Assembly: GCA_037157565.1 (NCBI GenBank) | Contig: JAZHRO010000013.1 | Coordinates: 35,344,501 to 35,408,500 of the forward strand | DNA length: 64,000 bases | Direction: 5' to 3' | From: Thalassia testudinum | Lineage: Eukaryota; Streptophyta; Magnoliopsida; Alismatales; Hydrocharitaceae | Shown here: piece by piece, positions 34,206 to 45,109 of the stretch | How the letters are laid out: every line of letters begins with the position of its first letter | How positions within the stretch are numbered: the first letter of the stretch is position 1 | Notes under the pieces: generated by a model | What the model saw: the letters and a program-made list of their open reading frames with translations, nothing else | Told to the model about the DNA's origin: nothing | The model's database searches: none | Position numbers and translations under genes: made by a program

Positions 34206-34391
34206 CCCAGGAAAGACAGACTCAGAGTACGGAAAGTCGACTAGTCTACCAACGTGGAGGGAAAGCTTGGTGAGGATAGAGAAATGCTCACGGGCGGCCT
34301 CGGTAATGAAATATATGTCGAAGGTGTCATCACGAGAACCTGAAGAGGAGGCACGTGCACATTTCGTAGACATGGAAGTACTGAAAAGCAA
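34206..34391 (-). pseudogene. Transposon-protein-like ORF of element Y, N-terminal fragment
   Basis: The minus-strand frame from 34391 reads MLFSTSMSTKCARASS...FDIYFITEAAREHFSILTKLSLHVGRLVDFP. This matches the usual start of the putative plant transposon protein family (FxSExAxxxFxxLxxRxIHxGRxVDF). It is cut at 34206 by solo LTR X3 and continues at 31339. No known enzymatic motif is present. Confidence 0.55.
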
Positions 34392-35087
34392 CGTTGGTCA
34401 ATCGAACAAGAAAGATTGGTTGATCAAAAATAAATCGGACAGACCTCTGAAAATCGACTTTTGGTTGATCAACCAAATAGATTGGTCGAGCAAACGTGAA
34501 TAGAATGCAAAAAAATGAGATTTCCGCAAGTGATAAGCTCACAAATACTATCAACATGGCATGCAAACACAAGATCCACACAAGATTACCATAAGATCAA
34601 GTCATAGCACATCTATACTTAAGAAAAATCCACATGAAACATATTTAAATTAAGTTTCAGAAGTTACCATGATCAATCAAAATGGTCAATCAAAAGGGAG
34701 CCGAAGTGGTCGTTGATGACGTAGACCGTGGCTGGTGAGGGAGGAGGACACATGGTGAGGTTGTGCGTGAGATGCTCCTCCGTGATGTGGATGGCGTTGA
34801 TGGACGGAGAGGGGAGTCAATGGGGAGGTTGCATGGCTAAGAAAAAACGACGAGGAAATCGGAGATCGATCCCGCTCTCGTGACATGCGACAGAAGTTAG
34901 TGCCGCTAGAGGTGGTGGTTGATCATGCTGGCTAAAGGAGGAGAGGTGGGGTCGACAGTGTTTGGTCGATGGATGAAGTGGGGACAAAAAAGTGGGGTAG
35001 GTGTGTTGAGTAAAAAATTAGGTAATGTGGTAAAAAGAGGGTATTTTATATAAAGTTGGTGGGGTAAATAAGGTAAATACATTTAGG
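34392..35087 (-). other. Non-coding internal segment of element Y
   Basis: Upstream of the transposon-protein-like ORF on the minus strand. It has TTGGTTGATCAA-type motifs at 34395-34500 and 34672-34695, then a G-rich stretch without coding signal. Confidence 0.45.
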
Positions 35088-35092
35088 GTAGG

Positions 35093-36804
35093 CGATGTAA
35101 ACACAATTTATGTCACATAAATTGTCTATTTATGTATGTTCTTAGGCGATAATTACATCATGCATTATAAATATTGCATTACATGTATCGTCATGCATTT
35201 AGGTTAGATTGTGTAAAGTTTAGGTTAATTATCTCTTTTTATGGTCAAGGAATAGGGAGATATTTAATCGGGGCCTCGGATTGAAGATCCAATCATACAG
35301 ATCTGATTAGAGCGACAATCGGAGTTCAACGACTCCAAGATTGCCTCGATCAAACTTCCGTAGCATCATATGCAGTCCGAGAAAGATCAGAGGTCAAGGG
35401 GCCAGGTGGTGCTAAATCTGTACTTCATATGACAAATCCAACTGCACAGATGGGTTCGGATCGATGATTGCAGCCCAACGGTGCGAAAATTGGTCCAATA
35501 CGACATCTGTGGCACCATCTACAAGTCAGAGAAGATGGGCACCATCTAAGTCGCCCAAATCGCCCAAGGTTCGCTACTGCTCTCTCTCTCTCCTCAACCG
35601 ACCATTAGATCTGGGCCATTGGATCTTGATCCAACGACCATGGGCATGTGTGCCTTAAAACAAGAGCGCACCTCAAACGTAGGCTTAGCTCGTTGGGCGA
35701 GCGGCTCTTCACGAGGTAGAGGTCCCAAGGTCGAGCCCTCGTAAGCCTTAAATCGAAGGCGCGAGCGGGCGTGGGTGAAATTCGCCCGTTGGATACGATG
35801 CGGACAGTGGATGAAGCGATGATGTGGCGACTTGGATGAGCTCAGATGTGCATGCGCTTGATGATGTGCCTCTACACGCGTGATCGCACACGCGAGCGAG
35901 CGATGAAGGGCAGGAGAGGATGCATCCTAAGCCGTCCGATCTTGCGATCAGAAGGCTGAGGTTGTTTAAACGTTGGAGGAGCGGGCGCGTGCGCATTCAG
36001 CGACTTAGGGACTTTAGTGACGATTTTATCCATCACTAAAGACCCCTACATTAATGTTTTAAAGTTAAAGACCTATTTGCCCCCAACCTCTACGCCTATG
36101 AAAAGGCCCTACGACTCCTACATTCTTCTCATCTCTTCCTCTCTTCTCTCACTCCTTCCAAAGCTTTAAGAGCTTATCCCAAACCCGAGATGCTCTATTA
36201 GAGTTTGAAATAGAATTTTTCCACTTTCTTATCCCCGTTCGTGGAGCGCCCGTGGTTGTCGTCTCATCGCCGTTCAGGAAGCATATCCCACTACGACGTC
36301 GCCCTGCCTCATCCTCCGTCTTCCGCCTTCATTCTCCCTCTCCATCGTCTTACCACCCTCGTTTGGGCGCTCCGTTAATGTGACTTGTCCTGCAAGCAGC
36401 CATCGAGGAAGATAACCTCTCTCCACCTCTTTTATCGCTTTGTAGTATAGATTTTCCGCTTTCTAGCGTAGCGAATAGTTGTAATGAACATTAATCTGTG
36501 GCTATGAAATATTTGCTTGTTCTCTCTCTATTTTGTCTTTATTTGTATTATTCTCTCTTTATCTTCTATTAATTATTATTTAAGTAGATAACTAGCGTAG
36601 ATATAATTCAATCAGCTAATCTACTTCATGACAACAAATATAAACGTGATTTTTGATTAAACGTTCGTCTCCTTGTATTTGACCTAGGACTCATTTTGAG
36701 TTTTGGTAAAAAATTATTTGATTGTTTGGATTTTCTTGCAAATTACATTACAAAGAAGAGTTTTCAAAACTCAAATCTTTTTGCGACAAATTTTCGATAC
36801 AATA
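35093..36804 (+). mobile_element. Solo LTR Z2 with TG...TA-type ends
   Basis: A 1712-bp copy homologous to both parts of Z1. It is flanked by GTAGG on both sides (35088-35092 and 36805-36809). The start is CGATGT (TGATGT in Z1) and the end is CAATA in both copies. It contains a tRNA-like module (35681-35748), a C/T-rich body, and the block CTCCTTGTATTTGACC (36671-36686) related to the 3' LTR motif of Athila/Tat elements. No internal domain follows it. Confidence 0.75.
35681..35748 (+). other. tRNA-like module inside LTR Z2
   Basis: The sequence begins AGGCTTA and ends TAAGCCT, a perfect 7-bp acceptor-like stem. It contains TAGCTCGTTGGGCGAGCGG, which fits a polymerase III A box, and AGGTCGAGCCC, close to a B box. 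The anticodon and T arms pair poorly and there is no normal anticodon loop, so I read it as a tRNA-derived pseudogene or SINE-like head rather than a working tRNA gene. Confidence 0.5.
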
Positions 36805-37179
36805 GTAGGTAATCGTAGAGATCAGATATGATTTAGATGATTAGAAACAAGATTAGAGGTGTTTAGGATCACAAACGCGATTTGAAATCCATCCAGTTTT
36901 GGTCGATCAAAAGAGAAACTGATTGATCAATTAATATCATTGGTCGATCAAGGTTCAAAAGTTTTGAGGGAAATTTCCTGCCTAAACAGATTGGTCGATC
37001 AAATAACAAAGTTAGTCTATCAAACTTCAAATTTTTGGAGGGAAAATTCCTGCCAAAGATTTAGTCAATCAATTTGATAAGATTGATAGATCAAACAATT
37101 TGGTCAATCAATTCGAAATTTTTGATCGATCAAAGGTTGAAAATAATGCAATCAAAATTATCAAATTAATTCTTTCAAC
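36805..37179 (-). other. Non-coding internal segment of element Y with TGGTCGATCA motifs
   Basis: Lies just downstream of the Copia pol (minus strand). TTGGTCGATCAA and variants occur at about 36898, 36918, 36948, 36989, 37016, 37061, 37084, 37104 and 37127. The same motif fills part of both Y LTRs. Confidence 0.6.
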
Positions 37180-38396
37180 CTAGATAGTCCTAGTGCATGG
37201 TAGATAAGGTTAAATCTATCTTTTAGTAGAGGTTTTGTAAAGATATCAGCTAGCTGATTTTCAGTTTTAACACTCTAAGTTAATCTTACCCTTTAGGACA
37301 TAGTCCCTTAGGAAGTGATGCCTAACATCAATTTGTTTAGTCCTAAAAGGTTATACAAGATTTTTAGATAGATTGACGACACTAATGTTATCACAAAGTA
37401 TTTTGTTATTTTTATAGGATAGGCCAAAATCTTCTAATGTTTGTTTCATCCACAATAGTTGTGAACAAACTGAAGATGCAGCTACATATTTGACTTTTGT
37501 TGTAGATACTGAAATAGCATGTTGTTTTCTAGAAAACTAAGAGACTAAGGAATTTCCGAGAAATTGACACGTTCCACTAGTACTCTTTCGGTCAGTGAAA
37601 CTATCCACATAATCAGCATCACAGAAGGAATAAAGATCCAATGTGGTTGACTTTGGATAGAACAGTCAGAGATCTGGTGTGTGGTTCAGGTATTTAAGTA
37701 TTCTTTTAACTGCATTTAGGTGTAATTATTTATGGTCAACTTGAAAACGAGCACATAAGCAGGTGTTAAAGAATATCAGGTCTACTAGCTGTTAAATACA
37801 ATAGAGAACCTATCATGCTTTTGTATAACTTTTGATCTATAGACTTACCTGTCTCATCAGTTTTGAGCTGTGTAGAAGTTGCCATAGGTGTTTCCTTTCC
37901 TTTCACTTTGTCCATGGAGAATTTCTTCAAGATTTCTGTGGTGTACTTTGTTTGGGATATGAATATCCCAAAGGTCAATTTGAAGTCCAGGAAAGAACCG
38001 AAGTTCTCTCATCATACTCATTTCAAACTGATCCTGTATAACCTTGGCAAACTCTTGGTATATAAGCTCATTAATAGCATCGAAAATAATATCATCTACA
38101 TAGATTTGTATTATTAAGAGATCATTTTCTTTTCTTTTTATAAACAGAGTTGGGTCTACTTTGCCAATTCTAAAATTAGTTTCAATTAGGTAAGTTTTTA
38201 ATTTGTCATACCAAACTCGTGGAGCTTATTCTACACCATACAATGCTTTGTTTAGTTTATATACGTATTCTGGATGGTTTGCGTCTTCAAAACCTGGAGA
38301 TTTTTAATATAGACTTCCTCCTCGATGAACCCATTTAGAAAATCGCTTTTGACATCCATCTGAAAGAGTGTAAACTCTGTGAGTGGCAAAGGCTAA
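37180..38396 (-). pseudogene. Copia RT (C-terminal part) and RNase H of element Y
   Basis: Read on the minus strand: FQMDVKSDFLNGF(I/L)EEEVY, ALYG region, the catalytic IYVDDIIF near 38095, FSMDKVKGKETPMATS and GSLLYLTASRPDI. RNase H follows with DADY...DRKSTSG and LLWMKQTLEDFG, then the usual pol end NQLADIFTKPL. At least five stops or frameshifts break it. The N-terminal part of the same RT lies at 44005-44112, on the far side of insertion X1. Confidence 0.85.
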
Positions 38397-38589
38397 TGTT
38401 TACGCGGCTAGATCGTGTTTTAACAGATTTCTCGTTGTAATATAGATGAACTCTCCACAAAAACAAATAAAAATTTATAACTCAAAATTTAGAATATTCC
38501 GAGGTCAAACTAAGGGAGCAAACTTAATTTAGAAGCATACAAATTCACAATTCACTATAATATACTACTTTACAAAAATCCAAGAGAGA

Positions 38590-39090
38590 GAGTGAACAAA
38601 AATCCTTTTCTCTTTTTTCTTTTCTTTCTTTCTTTCTTTCTTCTTCTCTCTTCCTTCTTTTCTTTCTCTGCCTTTCCTTTCTCGGACGTCTGATTCTTTG
38701 AATCAGACGCCTTATCTGCCCCTTTGCTACAGTGCCTTGCAGGTTTTTCTCTTGGTTTCTTCTTCTTCTCTTCTCTGCTCGGCTTCCTTTTTCTTCTTCT
38801 TCTTGCACTGCACCTTCTCCTTCTTTAGTTGGCTTCTCTCCTCTTCAACTTCTGCTTTGTCTTTTCATCTCTTTTCCTTCTGCGGGTCTTCTTCTTTCTT
38901 CTGTCTTTAGTTTCTCTTCTTCCTCTTCCTTTCTCTGCAGCTTCCTCCTTCCTCTCTTCTTCCTCTTTCTTTAGCTGCTCCTCTGCCTTGAGTTTCCTTC
39001 TTTCTTCAGCAGCTGCCTCTTCGTTCTTCTTCAGTAGCTGCGCTCTGTGTGGCTAAGTCTTCAACCGCTCCTCCTCCTTTCTTCTTCTCC
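38590..39090. repeat. Polypyrimidine tract of X1
   Basis: About 500 bp of C/T-rich (TTC)n-like sequence that includes the foldback GGACGTCTGATT...AATCAGACGCC at 38684-38711. On the LTR sense strand it is a purine tract. Confidence 0.8.
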
Positions 39091-39543
39091 TACTTCCTGC
39101 GCATTACAAGGTTAGGCAAGACCTAACCCCTATCCGCCCCACGTCACTCTCTCTCTATTTCTCTCCCAAAGGTTCGCTCCCAGAGCATTCGCGAGTATAC
39201 GGGTCGGGTAACGCGCCCGAGACCAGGCCCACCGGCGTGCAGTGGTGGGCGAGGAGTGCTTGGTCGGGTAATCGGGTTCGGACCCAGGCCCGTGGGGAGT
39301 GAGCGCGGGCAAGGGCGGGTGCGAGTGCGTGGCACATTGCATGCGTAGGCGAGGGACCTGACCCCTGTGTATCGAATCCGATAAGCGTAAGGCACTTTTT
39401 CAATTTATTTGAAGCGTTGCGCTCGGACGTTTATGAGGTGGGACTAAAAGTCCCACCTAAATTTCACAAATGCTCGCAGCAGGAGCTGCGTTCAATTGCC
39501 GACGCTGTAGGGGTCCTTGCAGCCAAACACTTGGCTGGGGTTG

Positions 39544-42304
39544 TGGTATGCCTGCCGTTTCGCGGTGTTATGTTTGTTGTATTATATTGCGAAGAAGCGA
39601 TCACCAATTTATTACAATTTATTACTCGGAATTTAAAATTTCCCGAGGTCGAACTCAGGGAGCACACTTTGATTCCAGAAGCTTACAAATTCACAATTAC
39701 AAGATACAAAAATTTAAGAGAAAGGGACAAAAGAATCATTTCTTCTCTTCTTTCTTTCTCTTCTTCTCTTTCCCTTCTCTTCTTCTTTTTCCTGTCTCTT
39801 CTTCTCTTTTCCTTATCTTCTTTTTCTGCATTTCCCTTTTTCGGACGTCTGATTCTCTGAATCAGACGCCTTATCGGCCCCATTGCTACAGTGCCTCCTT
39901 CTTCTTTCTTCAATTGTCTTCCCTTCTTCTTTCTCCTTCTGCTGCTGCGGCTCTTCTCCTTCTCTTTCTTCTCTCTTTAGCTTTCCTCCCTCCTGGCTTC
40001 AGCTTCTTCCTTCTTCTTCTGCAGCAGCTCCTCCTTGGCTTCTTCTTTTCTTCTTGCTGCTGCGTCTCCTCCGCCTTCTTCTTTCTTCTTCTCTTTGCGG
40101 TTGCTTTGCGGCTAAGTCCTCGCCGCTTCGCTTCCTCTTCTTCTCCACCTGCTCCCTGCACACACGCAAATGCAAAACCTACCCCTACCCTTCCCCGCGT
40201 CTCTCTCTCTCTGAATCTCTCTTTGGTATGCTCTCCCAGAGCTGGGTAATCGGGTCGAGTCGCGTGCTCGGGTCCAGGTGCACAGGCGTGGGTGTAGTGC
40301 GCGAGGAGTGCTCAGGAGGGTAGTCGGGTCGGGTCAGGTCCGCGTGGGCAGTGCCGCGGATGAGACCGAGTGAGGGAGAGGGACCTCACCCCTGTGCGAC
40401 TTGAGGCAAATAGCCTCAGTCACTTTTTCTTCTTATGCAGGTGCGGGCGAGCGTCAGCTTCCGAGGTGGGACTTTAGTCCCACCTGTGTCTTCGTTCATC
40501 TGCAGGAGAACGGCTCGACCGATTGGGGCAGCGGCCGAGGCCTTCGACCCTAGTTGAGAGCCTGAGTGTGTGCGTGAGGGTGTTCCGCACCTGCTGGCCT
40601 GGGGACCTGGAGTGCTGCAGCCTGGAGCAACTCGCGAAGCAGCTTCAACCTACTCGCTAATGGCGGCTGAAGCTGCTCTGTCCCTGAAACACGAACATGG
40701 CCTCGCGGCCATGTCAGACACCTTGGGGGGCTTCACCAAAGTGTGGCGAAAGTGGAGAGGTGGTCGGCGTGGTGCGGGGGCGTCTACGTGAGTGTGCCCA
40801 GGGCGCACTGTGTGCGTATGTGTGGGTGTGTTCGAGGGTGTGTTTGGGTGAGTAGAGTGGTGGTGTGAGTGAGGGGAAATGTTGAGTGAAGCGAGGGGAT
40901 GCTTATGGACTTATTGGCAAGGGGTGGAATAGCTTGTGGAGGTGGAGCGGCCTCGCAGGAGTTGGTGGCCGGAGGTGGAACTGAAGGTGGTGGTAGTGGC
41001 AGTCGAGGGATTGAAACCAAAAATTGTTGAGGGGGAAATAAAGAGGGGATAAAATGGAGGAACTTTTACCTAGCTAAGCAGACGAAGGGGGGCAGCAGGA
41101 GGACAGCTCAATTCTGCCGTCGCCAAAGGTGACGCTCTGTGGGGAAGATGACAACGACAAGGAAGATAGACCGGAGGGTGACTGCTGGTACGATGAGGCA
41201 CGACGAACAATGGCGGAGCTAACCCTGCCACTGGTATGGTGGTAGGGCGATGAGAGAGGAGAGGAGAGTCGCCTGAGCCTGCGAGCGAATGGACGGAGGA
41301 GGAGGAGACGAAGTTTGGGGAATTTCCTTGGCCAAAACAGGCTTAAGACAACCGGAGGCCCCTACCGTCCCTTAAACAGCAGTTGGCGAGGAGAGGATCT
41401 CGAGGAGAGAGCGTAGGTAGCTTGCCAGAGAATGGTTGGAGAAGAGACCCATTCCTCTCGCTCGTTCGCATGAGAGGCATGGGCAACGGCAAGACATGGG
41501 AGGGGTCCATGCGGAAGAGGACGACGCAGGGAACCCCCCTTTCATTTCTGAGAGCGGCTCCCATACCCTGCCCAGCGCCATCCTTTGCGCAAAGTCGCCG
41601 GAGGTATGGGCAGCTGCGCGGGGTGGCAGAAGGACCGTTCTGTAAAGAACGAAAGGAAAGATGGGGGGTAAAGTGCAAGGGTTCAAAAAGTTAAGGGTCA
41701 AAAAGTAATTCATGAGGGCTAATTTGTAAAGTAGGTCAAAATGGCCTTCCCTTAGGTCCAAATTTTGGTACAAACCTAATTGGTACCTAAGGAATCTAAT
41801 GGTGAAGTCTGATTTTAGGTTTGACCACGTTTGACCGATCAATTTACACAAAAATTCAAATTAGGTCAAAAATTGGGTATGGTTCTCAATTTAGGTCAAG
41901 ACAGGTTCCAATGGCCAAAAAGAAGGTTCTAAACCCTAGGGGATGTTTTTCCATGAACTTTAGAGGGTTTAATTGACTTTTATCTTACCTAAAACTTCGT
42001 GAATTAGAGCAGATTTGTTTTAAGGTTACAGAATGTCATTTTATTCCTAGAAATTGCTATAACCCTTTTCAGATCAGATCATCCCACTTTCTTTCTTGTT
42101 AAGCCCATTTGACCTATGTTTAGACCCTTAGACATCTCGTTTGTATACTGCACTGGTAAAATTGTAGTTTTACCCCTTGTGTGTTGCTTTATATCCAGAT
42201 TTATAATTCTTTTATTTAGGCTTTCCCTTAGGTTTTGTAGGAGCTTTTGTATACTTATTTAGGTCAAAATGTGCTAGTTAGGACTTATGATGAGGCTCTC
42301 ATCA
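39544..42304 (-). mobile_element. Solo LTR X2 (Athila-like), nested in X1
   Basis: The ends are TGGTATGCCTG (39544) and TGATGAGGCTCTCATCA (ending 42304), flanked by GGTTG on both sides (39539-39543 and 42305-42309). At 2761 bp it is a full second copy of the X family in the same orientation as X1. It holds a polypyrimidine tract at 39745-40130 and the foldback GTGGGACTTTAGTCCCAC at about 40462. It is younger than X1. Confidence 0.87.
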
Positions 42305-44004
42305 GGTTGTGCGCAGGAGGATTCTGCGCAACCTGGGGCTGTGCACCTGGAGCGGAGAGGCCTGCAACTGCAGTAAGCTCTCTTCAAGCTTCTTTGGTGA
42401 TGGCGGAGGGACGTCGTAACCTGAAACGCGGAAACACGGCCTTGCAGCCCTGTCAGATCAGAGGAAAACCTTCGCCGTATCACGGCGAAGGTGAAGCGGA
42501 TGTTGCCTGGCTGCAGGGCGACCTAGGCATGCGTGCCTAGGCCGCTCTATGGTCGGAGTTATGGGTTAGGTCGGGGGAAGCGTGGAGTGTGTGTGTGGCG
42601 TTCTGTGGATGGGTGGAAGGTGTTCAGTGGAGTGTGGCGAAGGTTGTGAGGTAGGTGGCGAAACGTGTGGGGGTGCGGAGTGACAAAGGAGTCTTGCCGG
42701 AGGGTGGCCGGAGATGGGGAAGATGCGGGCGGACGATGGCGGTCGAAAGGTGTTGTGTGAAATAGAATGAGGGAAATGAAAGAGTGGAAGACAGGGAGCT
42801 TATCTGGATTAGTTGGAGTGAAGGGGGGGTAGCGGAGACGGACGGCTTGTTTGTGCCGTCGTCGGAGAAGATGACCCTGAGGGAGATAACGGCGACGAGG
42901 AGGACAGGAAGGCGTGCGCTGGTGCGGCGCAACGCGGGAGGACGAGGAGGAGTGAACCTTGCTGCAGGTATGGCAGCAGAGGGACGAGAGGGAGGAGGAA
43001 GAATCGTCGGAGCTTGCGGGCTACTTGGCCGGAGAGAGGGGAGATGAAATCTGGGGGATTCTACGGCTAAAACAAGGTTGCTTGGTGCGGAACGATCTGG
43101 GCTTACATAAATAGGCACTGGCAGGCGGTTCATCGACGCCGGAGGCATGGTTGGAGAGGATACCCATACCTCTCGAGCGTTCGCACGAGAGGTATGGGGC
43201 GATTCAGGGTATGGGGAGCTGCTCATGTGGTAGGGGGTTCGCAGAGAGCTCCCTTTTCAAGTCTCGGAGTAGCTCCCCAGGCAAGCACAGAGAAAAATGC
43301 CTCGTGACGTCGCCGGCAGTATGGGTCCCTACTGCAATGGCAGAGGGACCTGAATGAAGAAGGTGACGAGAAAGCTGAGGGGGTTTTTGCAAGGCTTCAA
43401 AAAGTTAAGGGTCAGAAAGTAATTGTTGAGGACCAATTTGTAAAGTGGGTCAAGGCAAACTTTCCTTAGGTCGATTTGAACCTAAGGAATCCAATGGTGA
43501 AGTTAGATTTTAGGTTTGACCACGCTTGACAGGTCAATTTGCACAAAAACCCAGATTAAGTCAAAAATTGGGTAGGGTTCTTAATCTAGGTCAAGATAGG
43601 TTCCAATGGCCAAATTGATGGTTCTAAACTCTAAGGGATATTTTTTCATGAATTTTAGAGGGTTTTATTAATTTTTATCTTTCCTGGAACTTCATGAATT
43701 AAAGCGAGTTTGTTTTAGGGTTACAGAATGTCATTTAATTCCTAGAGGCCGCTATAATCCTTTTCAGATCAAATCATCCCACTTTCTCTTTTATTAAGCC
43801 TATTTGACCTGTGTGTAGGCCCTTAAAAATCCCGTTTGTATACTGCATTGGTAAAATTGTAGTTTTGCCCCTTGTGAATTGCTTTATACTTAAATTTATA
43901 ATTATCTGATTTAGGCTTTCCCTTAAGTTTTGTAGGAGCTTTTGTATACTTATTTAGGTCAAAATGTGCTAGTTAGGATTCATGATGAGGTTCTCATCAG
44001 CTAA

Positions 44005-44112
44005 CAACATTCTAATAGATTCTAGGAAAGCTACAGGTGCATATGTTTCATCAAAATCTATTACTTCTTCTTGATTATACCATTAGGCCACAAGTCTAGC
44101 TTTGAGACCAAA
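44005..44112 (-). pseudogene. Copia RT N-terminal fragment of element Y
   Basis: The minus strand reads LKARLVA, a stop, WYNQEEVIDFDETYAPVA and LESIRML, the start of a Copia reverse transcriptase. It continues at 38391 across X1. Immediately upstream, in element orientation, comes the 5' LTR, with no primer binding site, gag, protease or integrase between them. Confidence 0.82.
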
Positions 44113-45109
44113 TGAGGTTGCCTATGGATCTTAATGGTATATTAGAAGAGAGGGGTGAATAGTATCTCTTAAAAAAATTTTAATGCAATGGAGACAGATT
44201 AATCCACAAAATAATCAAACACAGATAACACCTAGATTTTTAGTGGAAACCCTTTGCGGGTGAAAACCACTACCTAAGTTTCTCAGCTTAGGATTTTTAT
44301 GACTAGGCAAAGCTAGTCAATCCACCATCTTACCACTTAAATAAGGGTGACACAACCTCTTACAACAATCCCTTCTCTTTACAACCTGAAGAGAAGCAAA
44401 ATAACGGATCTTCTCAATAACTTCGAATCCATAATCAAAGCAACAAGTAGAATAAAAATAATATAATCCTATGGAACCTCAAGGAAAGTCAAATCAGATT
44501 TTTGCAAATGTTTGAATTGACGTGCTTTGGAAATTGTAAAAGGAGAGGTGCATAAGCACTTTGAGAGGAAGCACAGGAGCTCTTTTTCTATATGGATTTC
44601 TCTTTGAATGTGTGTTTGAAAAAGGCTACGTACGACCTCTATTTATATTAGAAATTCAACTAGAAAAGGAAGTCATATTAGTCGATCAATTAAGATAATT
44701 TGGTCGATTAAAATGAGTTTTGGTCGGTTAAAGTAGTTATTTGATCGATCAATGCTTGATCGATTAATTAACCTAAATGGTCAATCAAAGGTATATTTAT
44801 CAATTTCCTAAAATGGGTTGTTTTGATCAATTAACTAATCTGGTTGGTCGATCAATTCATTTGGTTGTTCAATATTATTATTTGGTTGATCAATTAACCT
44901 AAAAACTTGATTTTTTACGTTAAGTGTGAAAAATCGTTTGAATCTTATTTGAGGTTCCTTACAAGATAATCTAGACTCAATAAAAATAAAAAGACACTGA
45001 GAAGAAATTAACAATCTTCTAGCTTTAATCCAAATATCCATAAGAGAGTCCTGAAAGATTAGTCTAGCAGATAGCATAATTTTGATGCATCAAAACAGAT
45101 GTACTTACA
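44113..45109 (-). mobile_element. 5' LTR of element Y
   Basis: A 997-bp LTR with TGAGGTTG...GTACTTACA ends, homologous to 10564-11515 with scattered substitutions and small gaps. It shares the TATAAATAGAGG box and the TTGATCGATCAA-like motif cluster (44680-44890). Its left end joins the RT fragment directly. Confidence 0.78.
44637..44648 (-). promoter_or_regulatory. TATA box of the Y 5' LTR
   Basis: TATAAATAGAGG on the minus strand, identical to that in the partner LTR at 11084-11095. Confidence 0.65.

Larger units (their letters stand above)
38397..43999 (-). mobile_element. Solo LTR X1 (Athila-like), interrupted by X2
   Basis: The ends are TGTTTACGCGG (38397) and TGATGAGGTTCTCATCA (ending 43999), with GCTAA duplicated exactly (38392-38396 and 44000-44004). 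It lies in the middle of the Copia RT of Y, whose frame resumes across the site. Removing X2 and one of its target copies leaves about 2.84 kb, the same size and layout as X2-X4. The sense strand is minus. Confidence 0.85.
10564..45109 (-). mobile_element. Sirevirus-like Copia element Y, spread over 34.5 kb by nested insertions
   Basis: Two homologous LTRs of the same orientation bound this interval. Between them, in the right minus-strand order, lie a Copia RT/RNase H (44112 to about 37180), a non-coding segment rich in TGGTCGATCA motifs, a transposon-protein-like ORF (34391 to about 17540), and two polypurine tracts beside the 3' LTR. Five insertions break it: X5, Z1, X3, Z2 and X1. Flanking 5-mers are GATGG (10559-10563) and TATGG (45110-45114), a match with one mismatch that is acceptable for an old insertion. 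Primer binding site, gag and integrase are missing. An ORF between pol and the 3' LTR and multiple polypurine tracts are known Sirevirus features. That it is one element is an inference from order, orientation and termini. Confidence 0.72.

Noticed and set aside
35681..35748. Functional tRNA gene
   Set aside because: Acceptor-like ends and boxes are present, but anticodon and T stems do not pair well and it lies inside a repeated LTR.
39470..40249. 259-codon plus-strand ORF rich in Ser, Leu, Phe
   Set aside because: It lies across the X1/X2 boundary and runs through a C/T-rich tract. The amino-acid bias is a by-product of composition and no family is recognisable.
42624..43226. 200-codon Pro/Ser-rich minus-strand ORF
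   Set aside because: Lies in the GC-rich body of solo LTR X1. Collinear regions in the other X copies do not keep the frame.
38397..43999. Reading X1 and X2 as the two LTRs of one element
   Set aside because: X2 has its own exact GGTTG duplication inside X1 and X1 has GCTAA at its outer ends, so the pattern is nesting. There is no primer site or pol between them.
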